Assembly: GCF_025966695.1 (NCBI RefSeq) | Contig: NZ_JAOEIY010000004.1 | Coordinates: 1 to 64,000 of the forward strand | Source: Stutzerimonas sp. S1 | Lineage (GTDB): Bacteria > Pseudomonadota > Gammaproteobacteria > Pseudomonadales > Pseudomonadaceae | Direction: 5' to 3' | DNA length: 64,000 nt | Part shown: piece after piece, positions 45,830 to 54,224 of the stretch | Layout of the letters: each line of letters begins with the position of its first letter | Numbering within the stretch: the first letter of the stretch is position 1 | Position numbers and translations under genes: made by a program | The notes under the pieces: generated by a model | Told to the model about the DNA's origin: nothing | What the model saw: the letters and a program-made list of their open reading frames with translations, nothing else | The model's database searches: none

Positions 45830-47451
45830 TCCGCGTGATGGTCTTTCTTCTGCTCGTGGCCCTGGGTTGCCAGGCCAATGCCGCGCTGCTGCATGCCAGC
45901 GTCGACCGCACCCAGCTGAGCATCGACGAAACCCTCGAACTGACGCTCGAAGCACGCGATGCCGCCGTGTTCGGCAAACCCGACCTGCAGCCGCTGGACG
46001 ACCTGTTCGAGGTCTTCGACACCCGTCAGCTCAACAGGCTCTCCAACGTCAACGGCGAAACCCGCTCGGTGACCCGCTGGCTGACTACCCTGCGCCCCAA
46101 GCGTACCGGCCACGTGGTGATCCCGTCGCTGCAGCTTGGCGAACTGCGCAGCCAGCCTATCGCCCTGCTGGTTCAGGAATCGCGCAGCAAGGATGACAGT
46201 ACCCAGCTGGCGCCAATCTTCATCGACGCCAGCCTCGATCACGACAGCGTCTACGTTCAGGCCCAGGTGATCCTCACCCTGCGCATCTTCCATTCGGTGT
46301 CGCTCTACGACGACAGCAGTCTCTCACCCCTGCAGATGCCCGAGGCGCTGGTCGAGCGGCTCGGTGATCCGCGGACCTACGAGAAGACCATCAACGGCGT
46401 ACGCCACGGCGTCATAGAAATCCGCTACGCGTTATTCCCGCAGCGGAGCGGCGAACTGCTGATTCCCGGCCAGCTGTTCAGCGCCACGACCGTAGCCGTC
46501 GGCAACTCGCTACTCGGGCCGCGACCCGGGAGATCCACTCAGGTGAAGTCACCGAACATCCCGCTGCATGTGAAGGCCAAGCCCGCTGACTATCCGCCAG
46601 GCATCCCGTGGCTGCCCGCCACTGAGCTGACCCTGGTAGAAGCCTGGAGTCCGGAGCCGGCGCAAGCCATGCATGGTGAATCCCTGACCCGCAGCCTGCT
46701 GCTCAAGGCCAAGGGACTCTCCAGTGCCCAGCTGCCCTCGGTAGGCACGGGCAAGGCCGCCGGATTGCGACGCTATCCCGACCAGCCGAGCCTGGCCGAC
46801 GAAGTCGGCACCGACGGGCTGACCGGCAGCCGCGAGGAGCGCGAAGCGCTGGTGCCAGTCCGCAGCGGTGAACTGCAGCTGCCAGTAGTCGAAGTCGTCT
46901 GGTGGAACACCCTCGAAGACCGTCTCGAGCGCACCACGCTCCCTGCACGCACATTGCAAGTGGCTGAGAACCTCGGTCTCGAACAAGCACCGCTGGAGCC
47001 CATGCAGTCCAGCCAGCCGTCGCGCCGGCCAGCGCTGCTATGGCCCTGGCAGCTGAGCACGGCAGTGTTGTTCCTCACCACCGCACTCGGTTTCGGCTTG
47101 TGGTGGCGTGCGCGTCGGCAGCCTGCAGTGCTGCGTGCCCTGCAGCCCGGGCCGACGCCGCGCAGCCTGCTGGACGATCTGCGTCGCGCCTGTCAGGCCA
47201 ACGACACTCAGACCACTCGGCAGGCGCTGGATGCCTGGGCCCGCCAGCAGCCGGAGACGCTTGCCGACATGGCAGCGCGCTTCGTACCGCTCTCCGATGC
47301 GCTCGATGGGCTCAACGGTGCGCTGTACAGCGAAACCGGCCAGCGCTGGCAAGGCGATGCGCTCTGGCAGGCCATCCAGACCCTGCCGCCGGCAGCAACG
47401 CCAAGCGCCGTACAGGAGCCCGGTATCCTGCCACCGCTGTATCCACGCTGA
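45826..47451 (+). CDS. BatD-like membrane protein
   Basis: A 541-residue BatD protein: signal peptide (MVFLLLVALGCQANAAL), then repeated immunoglobulin-like beta domains (ASVDRTQLSIDETLELTLEA at the start) facing the periplasm, and a membrane helix near residues 405-428 (WPWQLSTAVLFLTTALGFGL) before a short cytoplasmic tail. Last gene of the MoxR/Bat operon. Confidence 0.9.
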   Translation: MIRVMVFLLLVALGCQANAALLHASVDRTQLSIDETLELTLEARDAAVFGKPDLQPLDDLFEVFDTRQLNRLSNVNGETRSVTRWLTTLRPKRTGHVVIPSLQLGELRSQPIALLVQESRSKDDSTQLAPIFIDASLDHDSVYVQAQVILTLRIFHSVSLYDDSSLSPLQMPEALVERLGDPRTYEKTINGVRHGVIEIRYALFPQRSGELLIPGQLFSATTVAVGNSLLGPRPGRSTQVKSPNIPLHVKAKPADYPPGIPWLPATELTLVEAWSPEPAQAMHGESLTRSLLLKAKGLSSAQLPSVGTGKAAGLRRYPDQPSLADEVGTDGLTGSREEREALVPVRSGELQLPVVEVVWWNTLEDRLERTTLPARTLQVAENLGLEQAPLEPMQSSQPSRRPALLWPWQLSTAVLFLTTALGFGLWWRARRQPAVLRALQPGPTPRSLLDDLRRACQANDTQTTRQALDAWARQQPETLADMAARFVPLSDALDGLNGALYSETGQRWQGDALWQAIQTLPPAATPSAVQEPGILPPLYPR

Positions 47452-47533
47452 GTTGCGGTAACGTCTGGCGGCCTGCCCCACCAATCACTCAGCCGTCTCG
47501 GGACTCATGTACCCACGCAAGCCACGTGACGGC

Positions 47534-47549
47534 TGGCATATCGCTTGCT
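47534..47549 (+). promoter_or_regulatory. Sigma-54 promoter of nasST
   Basis: TGGCATATCGCTTGCT matches the -24/-12 consensus TGGCAYRNNNNTTGCW at every defined position, with GG and GC separated by 10 bases. It lies about 65 bp before the nasS ATG. Sigma-54 with NtrC is the usual control of nitrogen assimilation. Confidence 0.8.
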
Positions 47550-47612
47550 ACAGGCTAGGCGGATTCCCGGCGCTGTCGTCTGCGCCGACCTGCATTCGAT
47601 AAGGCTGCCTGC

Positions 47613-48833
47613 ATGAGCGATACGGCTGTTTCATACCGCGACGACGCCCTGGCCTGGGTCGGCGGCAGTGATGCCCCCGAAAAAACCACCATCAATCTCG
47701 GTTTCATGGCGCTGACCGACGCCGCATCGCTGATCGTCGCCGCCACCCAGGGATTCGCCCAGCCGTTCGGTCTCACGCTCAATCTGCGCAGACAGCACTC
47801 CTGGGCCGGCCTGCGCGACAAGCTGGTCGACGGCGAACTCGACGCCGCGCATGGACTGTACGGCCTGATCTACGCAGTCCACCTGGGCATCGGCGGCAGC
47901 GCACCGGTGGACATGGCCGTGCTCATGGGGCTCGCGCAGAATGGTCAAAGCATCAATCTGTCCGCACCACTGAAGGCCGCGGGCGTGACCGATGCAGAGG
48001 CACTGCGCCGTTGCGTGCGCCAAAGCGGTGCACGCCTGACCTTCGCCCAGACCTTTCCCACCGGGACGCATGCGCTGTGGCTGTACTACTGGCTAGCCGC
48101 CAACGGCATCCATCCGCTGGATGACGTGCGGACCGTGGTGGTGCCGCCGGCGCAGATGGTCACCTACCTGCGCAGCGGACGTATCGACGGTTTCTGTGCG
48201 GGCGAGCCCTGGGGCGCGCAAGCAGTCGCGGAGGATACCGGCTTTACCCTGGCCACCAGTCAGTCGATCTGGCCGGACCACCCGGAAAAGGTGCTCGGCT
48301 GCACCCAGGCTTTCGTCGATCAGTACCCCAATACCGCTCGCGCACTGATCATGGCCGTGCTCGCCGCCAGCCGCTTCATCGATCAGAACGAGGAGAACCG
48401 CCGCAGCACGGCCCAGCTGATCGCGGCGTGCGAGCACGTCGACGCCCCCCTCGGCTCCATCGCGCCGCGCTTTCTCGGACATTACAGCGATGGCCTCGGC
48501 AACAGCTGGCAGGACACGCATCCCCTGCGCTTTTTCGCCGACGGCGCGGTGAATATGCCGTTCCATTCCGACGGCCTCTGGTTCATGACCCAACTGCGCC
48601 GCTGGGGTCTGCTGCGCCAGGATCCGGACTACCTGGCGGTGGCCAGTGCCGTGCAACAGACCGCCCTCTACCGCGACGCCGCCAGCGCACTGGGCATCGC
48701 CGTGCCGGCCACGCCGATGCGCAGCAGCCGGCTGATGGATGGCAGCCTCTGGGATGGTTCCGATCCAGCGGCCTATGCGCGTGGTTTCGCCTTGCATGCC
48801 CTGGCGGATACCGTCCTGGCCAGTGCGTCCTGA
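47613..48833 (+). CDS. nasS: Nitrate/nitrite sensor NasS
   Basis: A 406-residue protein similar to NrtA/CmpA-type nitrate-binding proteins (KTTINLGFMALTDAASLIVA, about residues 23-42; FCAGEPWGAQAVAEDTG) but without a signal peptide, so it is cytoplasmic. This is the hallmark of NasS. Without nitrate NasS holds the antiterminator NasT; nitrate binding releases it. The gene is 12 bp upstream of nasT. Confidence 0.93.
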   Translation: MSDTAVSYRDDALAWVGGSDAPEKTTINLGFMALTDAASLIVAATQGFAQPFGLTLNLRRQHSWAGLRDKLVDGELDAAHGLYGLIYAVHLGIGGSAPVDMAVLMGLAQNGQSINLSAPLKAAGVTDAEALRRCVRQSGARLTFAQTFPTGTHALWLYYWLAANGIHPLDDVRTVVVPPAQMVTYLRSGRIDGFCAGEPWGAQAVAEDTGFTLATSQSIWPDHPEKVLGCTQAFVDQYPNTARALIMAVLAASRFIDQNEENRRSTAQLIAACEHVDAPLGSIAPRFLGHYSDGLGNSWQDTHPLRFFADGAVNMPFHSDGLWFMTQLRRWGLLRQDPDYLAVASAVQQTALYRDAASALGIAVPATPMRSSRLMDGSLWDGSDPAAYARGFALHALADTVLASAS

Positions 48834-48845
48834 GCGGAGAACGGC

Positions 48846-49424
48846 ATGCTGCGCATTCTCCTGATTGACGATACCCCGAAGAAGGTCGGCCGCCTGCGGA
48901 ACGCCCTGATCGACGCCGGCTTCGATGTCATCGACGACTGCGGCCTGATCATCGATCTGCCCGAGCGCGTCGAAGCCATTCGCCCGGACGTGGTACTGAT
49001 CGATACCGACTCCCCCGGCCGCGATGTGATGGAACAGGTGGTACTGGTCAGCCGCGACCGGCCACACCCGATCGTACTGTTCACCGACGACGATAATCCC
49101 GACGCCATGCGCCAGGCGATCCGCGCCGGGGTCAGTGCCTATATCGTCGAGGGCATCCAGGCGCAGCGGCTCAAGCCGATTCTCGATGTCGCCATGGCAC
49201 GCTTCGAAAGCGACCAGGCGATCCGCGCCCAGCTACAGGCCCGCGACCAGCAGCTCGCCGAACGCAAGCGCATCGAACTGGCCAAGGGCATGCTGATGAA
49301 GATGCGCGAGTGCAACGAGGAAGAGGCCTACACGCTGATGCGACGGCAGGCGATGAGCCGTCAGCAGAAGCTGATCCAGGTGGCCGAACAGATCATTGCG
49401 ATGAACGAACTGCTCGGCCACTGA
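48846..49424 (+). CDS. nasT: ANTAR-domain antiterminator NasT
   Basis: A 192-residue protein with an N-terminal receiver-like domain (LRILLIDDTPKKVGRLRNAL; Asp at 53/55 in VLIDTDSPGRD) and a C-terminal ANTAR RNA-binding domain (LAKGMLMKMRECNEEEAYTL, about residues 143-162). NasT binds paired hexaloop hairpins in nitrate-assimilation leaders and prevents termination. Two such leaders are in this window, before nasA and nirB. Confidence 0.95.
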   Translation: MLRILLIDDTPKKVGRLRNALIDAGFDVIDDCGLIIDLPERVEAIRPDVVLIDTDSPGRDVMEQVVLVSRDRPHPIVLFTDDDNPDAMRQAIRAGVSAYIVEGIQAQRLKPILDVAMARFESDQAIRAQLQARDQQLAERKRIELAKGMLMKMRECNEEEAYTLMRRQAMSRQQKLIQVAEQIIAMNELLGH

Positions 49425-49514
49425 GGCATGCGGCGAAGGTCCAATCTGGCGGGGGCCAGCGCGGCGATCCCGTAGAATCGCCGCTCCCGTTCCCACACCG
49501 AGGTTACAGCCGTC

Positions 49515-49958
49515 ATGGCGCGCCTGACTCTGCAGTTCCCAGAGGAGCTGTACTGCTTCTCGACCCAGCTCACGGTACGCATCACCGATATCAACGCCGG
49601 CAATCACCTGGCCAACGACTCGATGATCTCGATGATTTCCGAGGCGCGGGCACGCTTCCTGTTCGAATACGGCATCGCCGAGACCAGCAAGGACGGCAGC
49701 GGCATCATCGTCACCGACCTCGCCACCACCTACAAAGCCGAGGCTCATGCGCGCGATGCGCTGCGCTTCGACGTCGGGGTGATGGACTTCAACCGCTACG
49801 GCGGCGACATCATCTTCCGCATTACCCGCCCGGCGGACGGCACGCTGGTCGCCATGGCCAAGTCCGGCTTCGTGTTCTACGACTATCGGCAAAGCCGAGT
49901 GGTGCCTATGCCCGCGGAGTTCGTCGCAAAGTTCCCACGCGTCAATCGCATCGACTGA
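49515..49958 (+). CDS. Hotdog-fold thioesterase family protein
   Basis: A 147-residue protein of the 4-hydroxybenzoyl-CoA thioesterase-like hotdog group: VRITDINAGNHLANDSMISM (about residues 20-39), in which the catalytic-region Asp and the following ISEARARFLFEYG helix are typical. The acyl-CoA substrate is unknown. It lies 90 bp after nasT, but its place in the nitrate locus has no obvious metabolic reason. Its 3' end overlaps the convergent pfkB-like gene by 17 bp. Confidence 0.82.
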   Translation: MARLTLQFPEELYCFSTQLTVRITDINAGNHLANDSMISMISEARARFLFEYGIAETSKDGSGIIVTDLATTYKAEAHARDALRFDVGVMDFNRYGGDIIFRITRPADGTLVAMAKSGFVFYDYRQSRVVPMPAEFVAKFPRVNRID

Positions 49959-50892
49959 TCGTCGCCTGCAACTCTCCGAACAACCGCTCCACATCCTCGC
50001 GCAGACAGAGCTGAGTGCCCGGACGCATCACCGTTGCCGCCCCGGCTGCCGCGCCGTAACGCACTGCCTCGCCCAGCTCACGGCCCTGCGCCAGCGCGTG
50101 CACGATGGCGCCGAGCATGCTATCGCCAGCGCCCACCGCGCTGACTACCGGCACCTGCGGCGACGGCAGACGCTCGAGGCGCTCACCACAGGCGAACAGC
50201 GCCCCCTGCGCCCCCAGCGACAGGACGATGATCTCGGCAGCACCGCGCTGGATCAGCTCACGCAGGGCTGCTTCCTGCTCCGCCTCGCGCTCCAGCGGCC
50301 GTCCCATGAGCGTAGCGAGTTCGTTCAGACTGGGTTTGATGAGATAGGCGCCACCGCGTTGCGCCGCATAAAGCAGCGGCTCGCCGGAGAGATCGACCAC
50401 CAGCCGAGCGCCGACCTGCGCCGCCAGCGCCAGCAACTCATCGAAAAACGCCGCACCGATCCCGGGCGTGAAGCTGCCGCTGACCACCAGATAGCCGGGG
50501 GCCGGGTGCAGCCCGCGCAATGCCGCCAGACAGCCCTGCCGCTCCTGCTCGCTGAGCGACGGACCGGGCAGCACGAAGCGATACTGCAACCCGGTCGCCT
50601 CCTCGTCGACGGTGAAGCTCTCACGGGTGTCGCCGGCGATCGCCACCGGCAGATGGGCCAGGTTCAGCTCGTCCAGCGCGCGGCGCAACAGATCTCCGAA
50701 GGGGCCGCCGGCCGGGTAAACCGCCAGTGACTCGCCGCCGAGAATCTTCACCACCCGCGCCACGTTGATGCCGCCACCCCCCGGATCGTGGCGTGGCCGC
50801 GAGCAGCGCAACTTGTCGGTAGCGACCACACGCGGTGTGCTGACGGCCAGGTCCATCGCGGGGTTCAGGGTCAGGGTGGCAATGCGCGTCAT
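49942..50892 (-). CDS. PfkB-family hexose-phosphate kinase (Pfk-2-like)
   Basis: A 316-residue ribokinase-family sugar-phosphate kinase. It closely follows E. coli 6-phosphofructokinase II in its signatures: IATLTLNPAMDLAVSTP, KLRCSRPRHDPGGGGINVAR (about residues 27-46) and the C-terminal GAGDSMLGAIVHAL with the catalytic Asp. FruK-type enzymes have AGKGINV at the second site. The NXXE motif reads SLNE, so Asn is replaced. Pseudomonads generally lack phosphofructokinase and use the Entner-Doudoroff route, so the substrate (fructose-6-P, fructose-1-P or tagatose-6-P) is open. It is divergent from nasA and shares its upstream region. Confidence 0.82.
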   Translation of the reverse strand: MTRIATLTLNPAMDLAVSTPRVVATDKLRCSRPRHDPGGGGINVARVVKILGGESLAVYPAGGPFGDLLRRALDELNLAHLPVAIAGDTRESFTVDEEATGLQYRFVLPGPSLSEQERQGCLAALRGLHPAPGYLVVSGSFTPGIGAAFFDELLALAAQVGARLVVDLSGEPLLYAAQRGGAYLIKPSLNELATLMGRPLEREAEQEAALRELIQRGAAEIIVLSLGAQGALFACGERLERLPSPQVPVVSAVGAGDSMLGAIVHALAQGRELGEAVRYGAAAGAATVMRPGTQLCLREDVERLFGELQATISRCD

Positions 50893-51079
50893 CGATCACT
50901 CCATTGGCTTGCGGCAGCGCTGAGGCAAGACTATCAGCAAGACGTAGTCGCCGACTCCGCCGGTTTGACTCGCCAATTGCCCCGCTTTGCGCCAGTCGTG
51001 CGCCATAGGTGCGCGTAACCGGCGACCTCGCCGGCCATGCCAGCGCAGCAAACGCCCAAATACCAGCGTCTTCGTCAGC

Positions 51080-51095
51080 TGGCACGCTTTCTGCT
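51080..51095 (+). promoter_or_regulatory. Sigma-54 promoter of nasA
   Basis: TGGCACGCTTTCTGCT: a full -24 element (TGGCACG) and CTGCT at -12, one base from the consensus, with GG and GC 10 bases apart. Transcription should begin near 51106, just before the ANTAR hairpins. Confidence 0.8.
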
Positions 51096-51109
51096 CAATC
51101 CAGTCATCC

Positions 51110-51194
51110 GGTAGCCAACGGCGGCCACCGATCCACGACAAAGGCGTCGCATCACCCTGTTCCGGCAGGCGTGCTGCGGCGCCTTTGTCGTTTT
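51110..51194 (+). promoter_or_regulatory. NasT-responsive leader of nasA: two hexaloop hairpins and terminator
   Basis: Hairpin P1: GGTAGCC (51110), loop AACGGC, GGCCACC, with one A-C mismatch. Hairpin P2: CGAC (51136), loop AAAGGC, GTCG. Both loops have A at position 1 and G at position 4, the ANTAR-target rule. CGACAAAGGCG (51136-51146) also pairs with CGCCTTTGTCG (51180-51190), followed by TTTT, as an intrinsic terminator. P2 and the terminator therefore use the same bases and exclude each other, so NasT binding to P1-P2 would allow read-through to nasA. With this leader and the pfkB-like/nasA promoters, the 387-bp gap is largely explained. Confidence 0.85.
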
Positions 51195-51279
51195 CGCCCC
51201 GGCGTTGGGGCTGCAGTGATCCATGTGCCACCTGCGCAACGGCATCCGCCGCTGCGCTATCTCGACTGGAGCCGAACCG

Positions 51280-52491
51280 ATGAGCACAAGTTTCTGGAAA
51301 GCCGGCCATGCGCCGACCCTGTTTGCTGCCTTTCTCTACTTCGACCTGAGTTTCATGGTCTGGTACGTGCTGGGGCCGCTAGGCGTGCAGATCGCCGCCG
51401 ACCTCGGGCTGACCACCCAGCAACGGGCACTGATGGTCGCCACGCCGATCCTCTCCGGCGCAGTCCTGCGCTTGGTGCTGGGCGTGCTCGCCGACCGCAC
51501 CTCGCCCAAGAGCGCCGGGCTGATCGGCCAGGTAGTGGTGATCGGCGCGTTGTTCGTCGCCTGGCTGCACGGCATCCGCAGTTACGAACAGGCTTTACTA
51601 CTCGGCCTGTTCCTCGGCATGGCCGGCGCCTCGTTCGCCGTGGCGCTGCCGCTGGCTTCACAGTGGTATCCGGCCGAGCATCAGGGCAAGGCGATGGGCA
51701 TCGCCGGTGCGGGCAACTCCGGCACCGTGCTCGCGGCGCTGTTCGCGCCGGTGCTGGCCTCGATGTTCGGCTGGAACAATGTGTTCGGCCTGGCGCTGAT
51801 CCCGCTGGTACTGACGCTCGGCATCTTCGCCAGCGTGGCGAAGAACGCGCCCAACCGCCCCAAGCCGAAATCTGTCGCCGATTACCTGAAGGCGCTGGGC
51901 GACCGCGACAGCTGGTGGTTCATGTTCTTCTACAGCGTGACCTTCGGCGGCTTTCTCGGCCTGGCCAGTACCCTTCCCGGCTACTTTCACGACCAGTACG
52001 CCTTCGACCCGGTCAAGGCCGGCTACTACACCGCCGCCTGCGTGTTCGCCGGCAGCCTGCTGCGCCCACTCGGTGGTGCCCTGGCCGACCGCATCGGCGG
52101 CATCCGCGCACTGCTGGTGATGTACACCGTGGCAGCGATTTGTATCGCCGCCGTGGGCTTCAACCTGCCAAGCTCGACCGCCGCGCTGGCGCTATTCGTG
52201 GTCGCCATGCTCAGCCTCGGTGCCGGCAATGGCGCTGTGTTCCAGCTGGTGCCGCAGCGCTTTCACAAGGAGATCGGCGTGATGACGGGCCTGATCGGCA
52301 TGGCCGGCGGCATCGGCGGCTTTCTGCTCACCGCGGGGCTCGGCGCGGTCAAGCAGTCGACCGGTGACTACCAGCTCGGCCTCTGGCTGTTCGCCAGCCT
52401 CGGCGTGCTGGCCTGGTTTGGCCTGCACGGCGTCAAGCGCCGCTGGCGCACGACCTGGGGCTCGGCGGCGATGACCGCGGCGCGCGTCTGA
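51280..52491 (+). CDS. nasA: Nitrate/nitrite MFS transporter
   Basis: A 403-residue major-facilitator protein of the nitrate/nitrite porter family, about 12 membrane helices. Both family signatures are visible: GIAGAGNSGTVLAALFAPVL (about residues 141-160) and LSLGAGNGAVFQLVPQRF (about residues 313-330). ATG 51280 begins MSTSFWKAGHAPTL, with GGAG upstream; the frame runs 19 codons further into the leader. First gene of the nasA-kinase unit. Confidence 0.94.
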   Translation: MSTSFWKAGHAPTLFAAFLYFDLSFMVWYVLGPLGVQIAADLGLTTQQRALMVATPILSGAVLRLVLGVLADRTSPKSAGLIGQVVVIGALFVAWLHGIRSYEQALLLGLFLGMAGASFAVALPLASQWYPAEHQGKAMGIAGAGNSGTVLAALFAPVLASMFGWNNVFGLALIPLVLTLGIFASVAKNAPNRPKPKSVADYLKALGDRDSWWFMFFYSVTFGGFLGLASTLPGYFHDQYAFDPVKAGYYTAACVFAGSLLRPLGGALADRIGGIRALLVMYTVAAICIAAVGFNLPSSTAALALFVVAMLSLGAGNGAVFQLVPQRFHKEIGVMTGLIGMAGGIGGFLLTAGLGAVKQSTGDYQLGLWLFASLGVLAWFGLHGVKRRWRTTWGSAAMTAARV

Positions 52492-52542
52492 TCATCCGTG
52501 CTGACCGCAGCAACCGCTGCGGCCAATCGTCAGAGAACGTCC

Positions 52543-54216
52543 ATGCCTCTCCAATTCAGCTACGGCGAAGCCAGCGCCACCGGCCCGCGCACGGACAACC
52601 AGGATGCCCTGCGCATCGTCACGCCCTCCGCCGCACTGGCCACCAGCAAGGGTCTGTTGTTCGCACTCGCAGACGGCGTCAGCCAGTGTGCCGACGGTGG
52701 TCTGGCGGCACGGGCAACATTGCAGGCTCTGGCGCTGGACTATTACGCCACGCCGGAAACCTGGCCGGTGGCGCAATCGCTGGAGCGCATCCTGGGTGCA
52801 CAGAATCGCTGGCTGCAGGCCAATGGCGGCGGCCAGCCGCTGCTGACAACGCTTACCGCGCTGGTGCTGCGCGGGAGGCGCTACACCCTGGCCCACGTCG
52901 GCGACTGCCGCGCCTATCGCTGGCAAGACGGGCGTCTGGAGCGGCTGACCGAAGATCATGTCTGGGAGCAATCCAGCATGCAGCATGTGCTCAAGCGCGC
53001 GCTGGGGCTGGATCAGCACTTGCTGATCGACTATCTCGACGGCGAACTGCAGGTCGGCGACGGCTTCGTGCTGCTCAGCGATGGCGTGTGGGCAAGCATC
53101 AGCGAGCGCGACATCGCGAATGTACTACAGGACGAAACCGATCTATCCGCTGCCGCCCTGGCGCTGGTCAATCTCGCTCATCAATGCGGCAGCCAAGACA
53201 ACGCCAGCGCACTGCTGCTGCGGGTCGAAGCGCTGCCCGAAGCGGCACTGGCTGACGCCCTCGCACAGTTGCAGCACTGGCCACTGGCACCACGACTGCG
53301 CGCCGGCCAGATGTTCGAGGGCTGGCGGGTGGATGGATTGCTCAGCGAGTCGCGCCAGTCGCTGCTGTACCGTGTTCACGACGAGCACGGACAGCCCTGG
53401 CTGCTGAAGACTCTGCCGACCAGCCGCCACGACGAAGCCGAAGCCGCCGCTGCGCTACTGCAGGAAGAATGGTTCCTGCGGCGAGTCGCCGGGCGTGGCG
53501 TGGTAGAGGTTCACGAACTGCCGCAGCGCCAGCACCTGTATTACGTACAACGCGAATACGCCGGCCAGTCCCTCGCCGAGCGATTCCAACAACGCGGCCC
53601 GCTGAGCCTGCCAGACTGCCTGCGGCTGGCGTCGGCACTGCTGCGTGCGCTGGGCATGCTGCACCGGCGCAATATCCTGCACCGCGATCTCAAGCCGGAG
53701 AATCTGCACCTGGGCGGCGATGGCGAGCTGCGCATTCTGGATTTCGGCCTGGCGTTCTGCCCGGGACTTTCGCGTGTCGAGCCGGACGGCCCGCCCGGCA
53801 CGCCCAGCTTCCTGGCCCCGGAAGCCTTCACCGGCACGACTCCAAACGTCGCCCAGGATCTCTATGCCGCCGGCGTCACCCTTTATTACCTGCTCAGCGG
53901 CCATTATCCCTACGGTGAAATCGAGCCCTTCCAGCATCCGCGCTTCGGCGTCCCAGTGCCGCTCAGCCGCTATCGGCCCGACGTGCCCGCCTGGATCGAG
54001 GAAATGCTCAACCGAGCCGTGGCAATCGACCCACAACAGCGCTACGAGACAGCCGAGCAGTGGCTGCTGGAACTCGAACAGGGCGAGCGCCAGTTCTTAC
54101 CCTCGCGCCCGCGCCCTTTGCTGGAGCGTGAACCGTTGAAGGTCTGGCGCGGGCTGGCACTGCTCTCACTGCTGGCGAATCTGCTGCTGTTGCTGGCATT
54201 GCTCGGCGCCAGGTGA
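52543..54216 (+). CDS. Bifunctional PP2C phosphatase / Ser-Thr protein kinase
   Basis: A 557-residue protein. Residues 1-240 are a PP2C phosphatase (ALADGVSQCADGG, GDCRAYRW, LSDGVWASI and SQDNAS carry the metal-binding Asp residues). Residues about 255-520 are a Hanks-type kinase (LLKTLP with the Lys, HRDLKPENLHLGGDGELRIL, DFGLA, GTPSFLAPEAF). A single membrane helix ends the protein (LLANLLLLLALLG). ATG 52543 is used; the frame begins 15 codons earlier. It lies 51 bp after nasA and is a conserved member of pseudomonad nitrate loci; its target is unknown. Confidence 0.92.
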   Translation: MPLQFSYGEASATGPRTDNQDALRIVTPSAALATSKGLLFALADGVSQCADGGLAARATLQALALDYYATPETWPVAQSLERILGAQNRWLQANGGGQPLLTTLTALVLRGRRYTLAHVGDCRAYRWQDGRLERLTEDHVWEQSSMQHVLKRALGLDQHLLIDYLDGELQVGDGFVLLSDGVWASISERDIANVLQDETDLSAAALALVNLAHQCGSQDNASALLLRVEALPEAALADALAQLQHWPLAPRLRAGQMFEGWRVDGLLSESRQSLLYRVHDEHGQPWLLKTLPTSRHDEAEAAAALLQEEWFLRRVAGRGVVEVHELPQRQHLYYVQREYAGQSLAERFQQRGPLSLPDCLRLASALLRALGMLHRRNILHRDLKPENLHLGGDGELRILDFGLAFCPGLSRVEPDGPPGTPSFLAPEAFTGTTPNVAQDLYAAGVTLYYLLSGHYPYGEIEPFQHPRFGVPVPLSRYRPDVPAWIEEMLNRAVAIDPQQRYETAEQWLLELEQGERQFLPSRPRPLLEREPLKVWRGLALLSLLANLLLLLALLGAR

Positions 54217-54224
54217 ACGGTGCA

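Noticed and set aside
50985..51020. NtrC-type enhancer site upstream of the nasA promoter (TGCGCC...GGTGCG)
   Set aside because: The half-sites are separated by three bases instead of five and differ from GCACC/GGTGC, so the match is too weak to list. A matrix scan would be needed.
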